From Streptomyces rimosus subsp. rimosus (GTDB lineage Bacteria; Actinomycetota; Actinomycetes; Streptomycetales; Streptomycetaceae), in assembly GCF_000720725.1 (NCBI RefSeq), contig NZ_JOCQ01000012.1:77037-141036 (forward strand): a stretch of DNA of 64,000 nucleotides, in the 5' to 3' direction. Shown one piece after another: positions 8,844 to 16,967 of this stretch (positions are counted from its first letter, which is position 1; each line of letters starts with the position of its first letter). The translations under genes were made by a program, and so were the position numbers. A model generated the notes under the pieces. That model saw nothing but the letters and a program-made list of their open reading frames with translations, made no database searches and had not been told where the DNA came from.

Positions 8844-9713
8844 ATGCGCATCATCGACTCCCACCACCACGTGTGGGACCTCTCCGTCCGCGACCAGGAT
8901 TGGATCACCGGGCCCGAACTCGATCCCATCCGGCGCGACTTCTTCATCGAGGAGCTGCGCCAGGAGACCACGCGTGCCGGAGTCGACGCGACAGTCGTGG
9001 TTCAGACGGTCACCGGACCGGAGGAGACCCCCGAGCTTCTGGAACTGGCCGGGGACAGCGACCTGGTCGCGGGCGTCGTCGGCTGGACCGACCTCACCGA
9101 ACCGAACGTGGCGGACGACCTCGCATCTCTGAGTGAAGGCCCCGGCGGGGAACGGCTCGTCGGCATTCGGCACCAGGTGCAGGCCGAGCGCGACCCCCGG
9201 TGGCTGCTGCGGCCGGATGTCGACCGCGGGCTCGCCGCGGTCGCCGCGGCGGGGCTCGTGTACGACCTGGTGATCCGCCCCCACCAACTGCCGATGGCCA
9301 TCCAGGCGGCAGCCGCCCGCCCGGAACTGACCTTCGTCCTGGACCACCTGGGCAAGCCGCCCATCGCCTCCGGCGCGATCGAGCCCTGGGCCCACAACGT
9401 GCGCGAGCTGGCCGCGCTGCCCAACACCGTGTGCAAATTCTCCGGCCTGGTCACCGAGGCCGACTGGGCGGCCTGGACGGTGGCCGACCTCCGTCCCTAC
9501 ACCGACACGGTGCTGGCGGCCTTCGGCCCGTACCGGATCATGTACGGCTCGGACTGGCCGGTGTGCCGCCTGGCTGCCTCGTACGGCGAGGTCCTGGACG
9601 CGGCAGGCCGACTCACCGAGGAGCTGAGCCCGGACGAGCAGGCGCAGGTGTTCGGAGGGACGGCGAAGCGGACGTATGGCCTGGGGCGGTGCGAAGGAGC
9701 GATGGCCGGGTAG
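8844..9713 (+). CDS. Amidohydrolase, probable L-fucono-1,5-lactonase
   Basis: TIM-barrel amidohydrolase of 289 residues. Metal-binding HxH is in IDSHHHVWDL; further signature blocks are FVLDHLGKPPI and MYGSDWPVC (terminal Asp). This family (COG3618) contains L-fuconolactone and related sugar lactone hydrolases. It would convert the product of the aldo/keto reductase to L-fuconate and so closes the pathway. It is the last gene of the operon; no strong hairpin is seen after the TAG. Confidence 0.88.
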   Translation: MRIIDSHHHVWDLSVRDQDWITGPELDPIRRDFFIEELRQETTRAGVDATVVVQTVTGPEETPELLELAGDSDLVAGVVGWTDLTEPNVADDLASLSEGPGGERLVGIRHQVQAERDPRWLLRPDVDRGLAAVAAAGLVYDLVIRPHQLPMAIQAAAARPELTFVLDHLGKPPIASGAIEPWAHNVRELAALPNTVCKFSGLVTEADWAAWTVADLRPYTDTVLAAFGPYRIMYGSDWPVCRLAASYGEVLDAAGRLTEELSPDEQAQVFGGTAKRTYGLGRCEGAMAG

Positions 9714-9958
9714 CGTCCGACGGGCGGAGGACGAACCGGCGGGGGCTCGGAATAGGACGCCTGCGCAACCCGTAGCGATCGACCCGCGTCTCATCACCGT
9801 TCGCCTACCGCGGTGCGACCGAGTAGCCGACGGAGTGTGTCTCCTTCGCCTCCACAGCCGCGGGAACAGCGGCGTACCCCACCCGGCCAGCGGCTCGTAC
9901 TCCGACTCCGGCACACCGCCTGCCGTCGCAGGCTGGCAGCGGCCGGCAACCGCTCTTC
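9714..9958. other. Intergenic, no gene seen
   Basis: About 245 bases between the lactonase gene and the MMPL stump. Open frames here lack ribosome binding sites and family motifs. No clear terminator. Confidence 0.5.
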
Positions 9959-10114
9959 GTGGCTGGCTTCCTGTACCGCCTCGGCCGTCTCTCTTTTCAC
10001 CACCGCGGATGCGTGGTCCTGCCGTGGGTCGCGATGCTGGCCGTTGCGGGCCTGGCCGCATTGAAGGCACCCACAGACGCCATTTCGTTCGGTGTGACCT
10101 TGCGGGTGGCTGCT
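9959..10114 (+). pseudogene. MMPL-family transporter, N-terminal stump
   Basis: The first 40-45 codons read like the start of an actinobacterial MMPL/RND transporter (FLYRLGRLSFHHRG, then a hydrophobic helix around VVLPWVAMLAVAGLAAL), a family of more than 700 residues. After about residue 45 the similarity ends and the frame runs into transposase-like sequence. The rest of the transporter is missing. Its position next to a two-component system is typical of MMPL genes. Family call is by eye. Confidence 0.55.
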
Positions 10115-10264
10115 TCGCTTGTTGAGCGGATGGCGCCTGACGATCTGTGCATGGTCCACGACGAGCTTGGCTCCCGTGGGGAGCTCGGCTGGTCGCGCTG
10201 GGCTACCGACTCTGTCCGCGTCCGGGCCCTGAAAGGGGGCCGCTGACAGGGCCGAATCCGACCG
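10115..10264 (+). pseudogene. IS5-family transposase remnant with internal deletion
   Basis: In the frame of the MMPL stump the segment LVERMAPDDL is joined directly to HDELGSRGELGWSRW and DSVRVRALKGG. These are two conserved blocks of Streptomyces IS5-type transposases normally about 70 residues apart. After a TGA the homologous LTGPNPTG continues in another frame. So both an internal deletion and a frameshift are present. No terminal repeats recognised. Confidence 0.6.
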
Positions 10265-10265
10265 G

Positions 10266-11657
10266 CTATGCGCCCTCGGCCGGTCGGCCTGGGTTTGGGG
10301 TGTCGGGAGCAAGAGGGAGTTCGGCGACGAAGTGAGCTCCGGTGGTGGACGGGGCACTTCTGTGGGTGAGGGTGCCGTTGTGGTTGTGGGCGATCTCCCG
10401 GGCGATGGCCAGGCCCAGGCCGGTCCCGCCGCTGGAGCGGTTGCGGGAGACGTCGAGGCGGCTGAACCGCTCGAAGATCTTTTCGCGGTGTTCGGCGGGG
10501 ATGCCGGGGCCGTCGTCGCGTACCTCGAGCAGGGCGGAGGCGCCGTGCGCGCGGACGGTGACCTGGGCCCGGCTGTGGGCGTGGCGTACCGCGTTGTCGA
10601 GGAGGTTGCGCAGGAGGCGTTCCAGCTGCCGGGCGTCGCCGCGGACGGTGGCGTTCTCGCTCGCCGGGCAGTCGATCCGGACGGAGGCGGGGGCGTGCCG
10701 ACGTGCTTGGGCGGCTGCTTTGCGGGCCAGGGCCCCCAGGTCGACGGCGTGGGCGGTGGGCGGTGTGCGGTGGTCGAGGTCGGCGAGCAGGAGCAGGTCT
10801 TCGGTGAGCTGTTCGAGGCGTTCGGCGTCGCTGAGGGTGGCGCGGACGACGTCGGGCCAGTTGGTGTGGTCGGGGTAGTGCAGGGCCACTTCGAGGTCTG
10901 CTCGCAGTGCGGCCATGGGGGTACGCAGTTCGTGGGAGGCGTCGGCGGTGAAACGTCGTTGCTGCTCGGCGGCTTGTTCCAGCCGGTCGAGGGTGTCGTT
11001 GGTGGTAACGGCCAGGCGTGCGATCTCGTCGCGGTGGGGCGGGACGGGAACCCGCACGCTCAGGTCCCGGCTGGTGATGGTGCGCAGGCGCTGTTGGATG
11101 TCCTCCACGGGGCGCAGGGCCCGTGAGGTGGTGGTCCAGACGATCAAGGCGACCAGGAGGGCTGCTGCGGGAAGGCCGAGGAAGAGCACCTGGTCAACGG
11201 TGGCGACGGCCTCTTCGGCATCCTGGGGGCTGACCAGGACATACAGGGTGAGGTCCTCGGTGGGGCCGCTCGGCCTGCCGTCGGACAGGCCACGGCCGCG
11301 GAAGCCCGAGGAGACCACCCGGAAGGTGTAGCCCGCGAATTGTGTGCTGCCGGACCGGGCCTTGCCGGTTACGGTGTCCAGAGGCAGGTCCGGGTTGCCG
11401 GTGACGAACCGGCCCGCCGAGTCGACGATCACCCATGTGTCGGAACTCCGGAAGAGGGCGGGTGCGCTGTCGGCGCCGCGCTGGTAGCGCTGCTCGATGA
11501 TGTTCAGGTTGGCTCTGGCCCGGTTGAGGTCATCGTCCATTGTCGAGGTGTAGACCTCATGGCGCAGCCACCATGCGCCGGCGCTGAAGGCCACGGCAGC
11601 GGTGAGGGCCCCGGCCAGGGCAGTGCGGAGGCGGATGGGCAGCTGCTTACCGATCAT
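10266..11657 (-). CDS. Two-component sensor histidine kinase
   Basis: 463-residue membrane kinase. Order: transmembrane helix (residues ~9-27), extracytoplasmic sensor region (~30-155), second helix (VLFLGLPAAALLVALIVW), HAMP domain (ALRPVEDIQQ), HisKA with FTADASHELRTPMAAL (phospho-His), and HATPase with NLLDNAVRHA, DDGPGI and GGTGLGLAI. ATG at 11657 overlaps the end of the regulator gene by 11 bases. Signal unknown. The MMPL stump next to it suggests that the system once controlled an exporter; that is inference. Confidence 0.93.
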   Translation of the reverse strand: MIGKQLPIRLRTALAGALTAAVAFSAGAWWLRHEVYTSTMDDDLNRARANLNIIEQRYQRGADSAPALFRSSDTWVIVDSAGRFVTGNPDLPLDTVTGKARSGSTQFAGYTFRVVSSGFRGRGLSDGRPSGPTEDLTLYVLVSPQDAEEAVATVDQVLFLGLPAAALLVALIVWTTTSRALRPVEDIQQRLRTITSRDLSVRVPVPPHRDEIARLAVTTNDTLDRLEQAAEQQRRFTADASHELRTPMAALRADLEVALHYPDHTNWPDVVRATLSDAERLEQLTEDLLLLADLDHRTPPTAHAVDLGALARKAAAQARRHAPASVRIDCPASENATVRGDARQLERLLRNLLDNAVRHAHSRAQVTVRAHGASALLEVRDDGPGIPAEHREKIFERFSRLDVSRNRSSGGTGLGLAIAREIAHNHNGTLTHRSAPSTTGAHFVAELPLAPDTPNPGRPAEGA

Positions 11658-12324
11658 CGTCCACCAGCCGGTAGCCGACGCCGCGGACGGTACGGATGGT
11701 GGAGCGGCCGAACGGGGTGTCGATTTTGCGGCGCAGGGCCCTGATGTGCACGTCGATGATGTTGCTGGCGGCTTGCTGATGGGCGTCCCAGACCTGTTCC
11801 AGCAGGTCGGCGCGGCTGACCACGTCTCCGGCCCGGAGCCCGAGGTAGGCCAGGACGGCGAATTCCTTGGCGGTGAGCTCGATCTCGGTCTCGCCGCGGT
11901 GGCAGCGGCGGGTGGCCGGGTCGAGGTGCAGGTCACCGACCTGCACGGCGGGCTGGCGGACGGGGCCGCCGCGACGGATCAGGGCCCGTAGCCGGGCCAG
12001 GAGCACCACGTAGGAGAACGGCTTGGCCAGGTAGTCATCGGCCCCGGTGTCCAGGGCCTCCGCCTCGTCGTACTCACCGTTCTTCGCGGTGAGCATCAGG
12101 ATCGGGGTGCGGATGTCCTCGCGCCGCAGCCGGTCGCAGACCCGGTATCCGTCCAGGCTGGGGAGCATGATGTCCAAAATGATCGCCTGGTGGACCTGCT
12201 GCCGGGCCATCCACAGGCCGTGGCGGCCGTCATGGCACACATCGACGGCATAGCCCTCGTTCTCCAAGCCGCGGCGAATCACCGAAGCGAGCCGCTCCTC
12301 GTCCTCCACTACCAGTACACGCAC
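11647..12324 (-). CDS. OmpR/PhoB-type response regulator
   Basis: 225 residues. Receiver domain with acidic pocket VEDEE, phospho-acceptor Asp in IILDIMLPSLDG, and Lys in YLAKPFSY; then a winged-helix Trans_reg_C domain ending in RTVRGVGYRLVDD. GTG start at 12324. Transcribed with the kinase and divergent from the DUF2079 gene. The repeats at 12353-12393, just upstream, are plausible binding sites for it. Confidence 0.95.
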   Translation of the reverse strand: MRVLVVEDEERLASVIRRGLENEGYAVDVCHDGRHGLWMARQQVHQAIILDIMLPSLDGYRVCDRLRREDIRTPILMLTAKNGEYDEAEALDTGADDYLAKPFSYVVLLARLRALIRRGGPVRQPAVQVGDLHLDPATRRCHRGETEIELTAKEFAVLAYLGLRAGDVVSRADLLEQVWDAHQQAASNIIDVHIRALRRKIDTPFGRSTIRTVRGVGYRLVDDDR

Positions 12325-12352
12325 TCCTCAATCCTTACACGCGCATCCCTGG

Positions 12353-12393
12353 CCACATGAAGATCGCTTCATGTGGCTTCATCGCTGCTTCAT
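12353..12393. promoter_or_regulatory. Putative response-regulator operator: inverted repeat plus GCTTCAT direct repeats
   Basis: A perfect 10-bp inverted repeat (CCACATGAAG at 12353-12362, CTTCATGTGG at 12367-12376) overlaps three copies of GCTTCAT at 12366, 12376 and 12387. The 10- and 11-base spacing puts the copies on one face of the helix, as OmpR-type regulators prefer. It lies in the divergent promoter region. Binding is inferred. Confidence 0.55.
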
Positions 12394-12444
12394 GCAGGCC
12401 AGCTGAGGGTGGAGTCCTCTGTCCGCGTCCCGCAGGAGTGCCCG

Positions 12445-13881
12445 GTGTCCTCCCTCACCTCGTCCCGCCCGCGCCCGTGCGCGGCTCTTGTGTTGCCCCG
12501 TGGCGGTGACGCCGACCGACGCCGCACGGGCCGCCCCCACCTGCTGGCAGGGCTGTTTTTCGCCGCCTACGCCGCCCTGTCGGTCACCCGGCACCTCCAG
12601 CTCCGTTCCACCGGCTACGACCTGGGGATATTCGAGCAGGGAGTACGCGCCTACGCCGAGCTGCGGGCGCCCGTCTCCGAGCTGAAGGGCGCCGGATTCC
12701 ACCTGCTGGGGGACCATTTCCATCCCATCCTGGCCACCCTCGCCCCGCTCTACCGACTCTTCCCGTCCCCGCTGACCCTGCTCGTCGCCCAGGCCGCGTT
12801 GCTCGCCGTGTCCGTCATCCCGGTCACCCGGCTGGCGATCCGCAGCACCACCCCGCGGCTCGGCACCGCCATCGGCATCGCATACGGCCTGTCTTGGGGC
12901 CTGCAAAAGGCCGTCGCCTTCGACTTCCACGAGATCGCCTTCGCCGTCCCCCTGGTCGCCTTCTGCCTGGAACGCCTGGCCCTGCGCCAGTGGCGCCAGG
13001 CCGCAGCCTGGGCGCTTCCGCTGGTCCTGGTCAAGGAGGACCTGCCGCTGACGGTCGCGGCCATCGGCCTGTACATCCTGCTGCGCGGCCGGCGCCGCCT
13101 GGGCGCCGCCGTCGTGGCTTTCGGGGTGCTGTCCGGCCTGCTGATCGTGTTCATCCTTATCCCCGCCTTCAATCCCGACGGCCATTACGCCTACCTGCAC
13201 ACCGCCACCGGGGCCACCGGTGATCCGCTCACCCGGCTGTTCTGGCCCCCACAGAAACTCCTCACGGTGCTCGCGCTGCTCGCCCCGACCGCCTTCCTGG
13301 CCCTGCGCTCCCCGCTGGTCCTCCTCGCGCTGCCCACTCTCGCCTGGCGCTTCTGGTCGACCACCCCGGCGTACTGGGGGCTGGACTACCACTACAGCGC
13401 CGTCCTGATGCCCGTCGTCTTCCTCGCCTTCGCCGACGCACTTGGCAAGCTCCGCCGGCCCAAGCTGATCAGGCGAGCGGTAGCGGCCAGCCTCGCGGCG
13501 AGCCTGCTGGCCCTGGCGTTCCTGCCGCTACGGGAGCTTGCCGGCCCGGCCTGGCGCCCCAGCCCCTGGGCCACAGCGGCCCACGAGGTCATGGCCGCCG
13601 TGCCGGACGGCGCCGAGATCGCAGCCGACAACTTCCTCGCCCCGCAGCTGACCGCGCGGGCTCGCGTCCATCGCTTCCCGCAGGCTCTGGACAACGCCAC
13701 CAAGCCGGAATGGCTGCTGGTCAGCAACCCCACCCAGGGCGGCATGCCGGACTTCGCCTGGGAGCTGCCCCGCCTGCCGGACATCCCTTCCGCCGGCTAC
13801 CGGCTGGTCAAGGAGCAATCCGGCATTCAGCTCTACCGGCTCGCCGACCGACAACCGCGCACCGGAGCCTGCTGCGCTTGA
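12445..13881 (+). CDS. DUF2079 family integral membrane protein
   Basis: 478-residue polytopic protein with about ten hydrophobic helices. The family block RSTGYDLGIFEQGVRAYAEL, then LLGDHFHPILA, identifies DUF2079, a group distantly like membrane glycosyltransferases, of unknown function. GTG at 12445 is chosen because AGGAG lies 6 bases upstream; an in-frame GTG at 12373 would begin inside the repeats. The C-terminal ~110 residues are soluble-looking and may face outside. Possibly regulated by the divergent two-component system. Confidence 0.85.
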   Translation: MSSLTSSRPRPCAALVLPRGGDADRRRTGRPHLLAGLFFAAYAALSVTRHLQLRSTGYDLGIFEQGVRAYAELRAPVSELKGAGFHLLGDHFHPILATLAPLYRLFPSPLTLLVAQAALLAVSVIPVTRLAIRSTTPRLGTAIGIAYGLSWGLQKAVAFDFHEIAFAVPLVAFCLERLALRQWRQAAAWALPLVLVKEDLPLTVAAIGLYILLRGRRRLGAAVVAFGVLSGLLIVFILIPAFNPDGHYAYLHTATGATGDPLTRLFWPPQKLLTVLALLAPTAFLALRSPLVLLALPTLAWRFWSTTPAYWGLDYHYSAVLMPVVFLAFADALGKLRRPKLIRRAVAASLAASLLALAFLPLRELAGPAWRPSPWATAAHEVMAAVPDGAEIAADNFLAPQLTARARVHRFPQALDNATKPEWLLVSNPTQGGMPDFAWELPRLPDIPSAGYRLVKEQSGIQLYRLADRQPRTGACCA

Positions 13882-14059
13882 CGGACCGGACTCCAGAGGC
13901 ACCGCCGGGCCTGCTCGCAAGGACAGCACGACGCGCCGGCCCGTGCTCACTGGGCCCGCAGGACCCCGCACCCGGGGATGTGCACCGATCCGACCAGGGT
14001 CCGAGTTGCGGGCAGGGCCCACCACATCCCGCGCACCGTGCCTCGACGCTCTTCGCCCC

Positions 14060-14092
14060 GCCAGCGGTGTCGACGAACGCGACACCGCTGGC
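14060..14092. terminator. Bidirectional hairpin terminator
   Basis: Perfect 13-bp arms, GCCAGCGGTGTCG (14060-14072) and CGACACCGCTGGC (14080-14092), with a 7-base loop, between two convergent genes. No T-run, as is common in Streptomyces. Confidence 0.7.
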
Positions 14093-14130
14093 CGCCCACC
14101 AAGCCAACACCTGTGCTCGTGGAGGCGCTT

Positions 14131-14709
14131 TCAGGGAACTTCATCGTCGGCCAGGGCGTCTTGAGCGACATCCGTAAACCGACGTCTTGCCTTGCGGAAT
14201 TCGGCCAGAGCTGTCACGAAGTCGTGCACGGTATGCACCACGTCGTTATCAGCAGACGACTCCGCATGCTCATCGAACGTTCTGACCCAGTTACCCGTGC
14301 GCAGTATTTGCGATGCATATTGACGAAGTTCCTCAACCGCCGCGGTGACGGCTGGCGGGCCGACGAGCCGAACGCGATCGGCCTTCATGTGGAACCGCTC
14401 ATACAATTCCCCACTTTTGTCGTGGTCGAGGCGGGGGACGAAGGCCGGATCCGACATCGACATGGCTTCGTCGCCGTACTGCTCTACCGTCCCGGCAACG
14501 TCCAGGAATTCTTGGTAGGCCACCTCGCGAGTGGTATGCCGCTTCATACGGTGTTCGGCACGTGCGGCGATGCGTGCTTGCTCGCGAGCGGCTCGTCCTG
14601 CGACAAGACCTGCACACGTAGTGGACAGAGCGCCTGCTACAGCGCCAAGTACGGCGGCTAGGCCAGCATCCATAAGTCCATTCTGGCGTCCTGCCGACGA
14701 CTCGGTCAT
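14131..14709 (-). CDS. Hypothetical protein with N-terminal membrane helix
   Basis: 192 residues from ATG 14709. After a short polar N-terminus comes one hydrophobic segment (AGLAAVLGAVAGALSTTCAGLVAG), then a charged, mostly helical region rich in Arg/Glu/Ala that looks like a coiled-coil or four-helix cytoplasmic domain. No catalytic motif recognised. Base composition is visibly less GC-rich than in the flanking genes, suggesting acquisition. Its start abuts an IS701 remnant, so the promoter may have been altered. Proteins of this shape (one helix plus helical tail) are common orphans in Streptomyces. Confidence 0.65.
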   Translation of the reverse strand: MTESSAGRQNGLMDAGLAAVLGAVAGALSTTCAGLVAGRAAREQARIAARAEHRMKRHTTREVAYQEFLDVAGTVEQYGDEAMSMSDPAFVPRLDHDKSGELYERFHMKADRVRLVGPPAVTAAVEELRQYASQILRTGNWVRTFDEHAESSADNDVVHTVHDFVTALAEFRKARRRFTDVAQDALADDEVP

Positions 14710-15201
14710 GGAGGTGCGGCCCTGGCGCTGCGAGGACCGCCGCCACTGGGTCCTGGCCCGCCGCAGCATGAGCCGACCTGGGGAGATCTCCTACTACAGG
14801 GTCTACTGCCCCGCCGGCACCACCCTGGACGAGCCGATCCGCGTCGCCGGGAGCCGATGGGCGGTGGAGGAACGCTTCCAGACGGCGAAGCAGGAGTGCG
14901 GGCTGGACGACTACCAGGTCCGCCGCTATCCCGGCTGGCACCGCCACATGACCCTGGCCATGGCCGCCCACGCCTGGGGCCTGACCGTCCTGCGGGCCCG
15001 AAAGCTGAACGCGGGCAAAGCGCAAACGGATCCTCCCAGCTCATCCACCTCAGCATCGCAGAGATCAGACGCCTGATCGCCCGTCTCACGGACCGCCGAA
15101 CCACCCCGGTCGGCCACATCCTCCACTGGTCAACATGGCGCCGCAGGCGGCAGCACCAAGCTCGCATCAGCCACTACAAACGACGTGGGCACAGGCCATG
15201 A
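14705..15201 (+). pseudogene. IS701-family transposase, C-terminal remnant with frameshift
   Basis: The segment with WVLARRSMSRPGEISYYRVY, RVAGSRWAVEERFQTAK and GWHRHMTLAMAAHAWG is characteristic of the C-terminal third of IS701 transposases. Around 15020-15040 the reading moves to another frame that carries HLSIAEIRRLIARL and the basic end to the TGA at 15201. The N-terminal two-thirds, with the DDE Asp residues, is absent. A dead element. Confidence 0.75.
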
Positions 15202-15506
15202 CAACTGGTCACCAGTCATAGCAAGCACCGTTGCAGTACCAGGGCGTACAGCGCGCATGGGGAGGGTGTTCACGCGGCGAGGCGTGGTAAGGGCAAGCGG
15301 ATGGCCCGTCGGCAGTATGGCTTGCTACGGAGGCCCATCGGGCCACCGAGGTGTTGCTGACGGCGCAGCAGCGGAGGCTGATGTAACGAATGGGTAAAGC
15401 GCCGGGATGGGCTGTCGCGGATGCGCTCCTTGCAGAGGAGAGCGCATCGCAGTGGTCCCTGGGGACCAGCGTTGCGCAACAAGCCTCAATCTTGGAGATT
15501 CCGACA
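15202..15506. other. Intergenic leader of the metalloprotease gene
   Basis: No gene. Contains a hairpin-forming pair ATGCGCTC (15421-15428)/GAGCGCAT (15440-15447) and a near-palindrome at 15453-15468 (TGGTCCCT/GGGGACCA). These could be 5' untranslated structure or an operator; nothing more can be said. Confidence 0.4.
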
Positions 15507-16874
15507 ATGCGTGTACTTCCGCGCGCTTCGCTCATATCCGCAGCCAGTATGTCCCTTGTACTGGCTGGCGGTGTGTCATCCACGGCCCTCGCGGCGGATG
15601 CGGGGCCTGCCGAGCGACGGGTTCAGGTGGTGATGCTGAACTTCACCGACAGCTCCTTCCCGGACCCGGCGAAGGCCAAGAGCGCGCTCCAGAAGAGCTA
15701 CTTCGGCAAGGACAACTCGCTGACCTCGTACTACAACGAGCTCACGCGGGGCGCCACCACCTTCAAGCCCGCCTCCGGGGGTGAGGGCGGCGTCATCGGG
15801 CCCATCAACATCGACATGTCGGCCGCCGGGTGTGACACCGGCAAGATGAATGGGTTGACGCAAAAGGCACTGTCAGACCAGGGGCTGACCTGGGGAAAGA
15901 ACTTCGATCACCTTTCGATGGTCTTCCCGGGCGGCAAGGCGGGCTGCAGCTTCGGCGGGCTCGGCGCGGTCGGCGGCGGGCAGACGTGGGTCCCCACCGG
16001 CGACGGCAGCGTCGACCAGACGGTCCTGGCCCACGAGTTCGGCCACAACTTCGGTTACATGCACCAGAATCGGATCCGCTGCGCCAGCACGGACCTGTCG
16101 ACCTGCAAGGACACTGGCGAGAACAGCCGCAAAACCGTGATGGGCGGCGGAGGTCTCGGAGTCGGCATCACGGCGCCCGAGCAGATCCACAGCAAGTGGC
16201 TTTCGGACAAGGAGGCCGTGAAGGTCACCAAGTCCGGGACCTACACCCTGCGTTCGCTGTACGGGTCCGGGAAAGGCTTGCGGGCGCTGGACATCCCGGT
16301 CGGCTCGGACCGGTTGGTCGTGGAGCTGCGAGGCGCTTCCGGCACCCTCGACAAGAACCTCAAGGGCGTGCATGCCTACCGTGTTCAGAACAACAGGTAC
16401 GGGGACGCCCGCCTGGTCGACACGGATCGCAATGCCGATCACCAGCCCGACTCGGGGCCGGCCAACGCTGACTCCGACTCTCTGAAGGCCGGTACGAAGT
16501 TGACCGACAAGGCCAACAAGGTCGAGGTCAAGGTAGTGAAGTCCGGATCTGGGCAGGCGACGGTGGCGGTCAGCCTGGACGGTGTGCCGGCTCCCGCACA
16601 GGCGGCCCCGTCGACCGCGGAGGGTCCGGAGGCTCAGACTGGGAGTTCCACGCCCGCCTCCGGAGCCGAGGATGAGACCGGAGCCCGGGATGGGGTCAGG
16701 GCCAAGGGCGGCGCTGAGACCAAGGGCGGCGCCGACCTCGCCGCTACCGGCGGCGACTCCTCCACCATGTGGTCCCTGACTGCCGGAGGCGTCGTGCTGT
16801 TCGCCGCCGGCGGTGCGTTTGTGGTGAGGTCCCGCCGCAAGCGGACTGCTTCGTCGGGCGCGCACGCACGCTGA
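15507..16874 (+). CDS. Secreted zinc metalloprotease with LAXTG sortase anchor
   Basis: 455 residues from ATG 15507 (GGAG upstream). Signal peptide residues 1-31 (cut near ALAADA). The catalytic zinc site is HEFGHNFGYMH, the metzincin HExxHxxGxxH form, with gametolysin/M11-like surroundings. A Ser/Gly/Ala-rich linker (~360-415) precedes a C-terminal LAATGG sorting signal, a hydrophobic helix and RSRRKR, so the protein should be linked to peptidoglycan by a class E sortase. Substrate unknown. Convergent with the sigma-lectin gene. Confidence 0.87.
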   Translation: MRVLPRASLISAASMSLVLAGGVSSTALAADAGPAERRVQVVMLNFTDSSFPDPAKAKSALQKSYFGKDNSLTSYYNELTRGATTFKPASGGEGGVIGPINIDMSAAGCDTGKMNGLTQKALSDQGLTWGKNFDHLSMVFPGGKAGCSFGGLGAVGGGQTWVPTGDGSVDQTVLAHEFGHNFGYMHQNRIRCASTDLSTCKDTGENSRKTVMGGGGLGVGITAPEQIHSKWLSDKEAVKVTKSGTYTLRSLYGSGKGLRALDIPVGSDRLVVELRGASGTLDKNLKGVHAYRVQNNRYGDARLVDTDRNADHQPDSGPANADSDSLKAGTKLTDKANKVEVKVVKSGSGQATVAVSLDGVPAPAQAAPSTAEGPEAQTGSSTPASGAEDETGARDGVRAKGGAETKGGADLAATGGDSSTMWSLTAGGVVLFAAGGAFVVRSRRKRTASSGAHAR

Positions 16875-16908
16875 GGCCGGCGCGGACTGGTCAGCCCGCC
16901 TCGGTCCG

Positions 16909-16948
16909 GCCCTGGGTGGCTCCTGCGGGGTGCAGGGGTGCCCAGGGC
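16909..16948. terminator. Hairpin between convergent genes
   Basis: Arms GCCCTGGG (16909-16916) and CCCAGGGC (16941-16948) with a 24-base loop that has internal pairing (CCTGC/GCAGG). It separates the protease and sigma-factor genes. Confidence 0.45.
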
Positions 16949-16967
16949 CTGCGTGAGGCCTGAACCG

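Noticed and set aside
11079..11331. Plus-strand open frames over the kinase gene
   Set aside because: They run antisense to a well-supported histidine kinase and have no ribosome sites or motifs.
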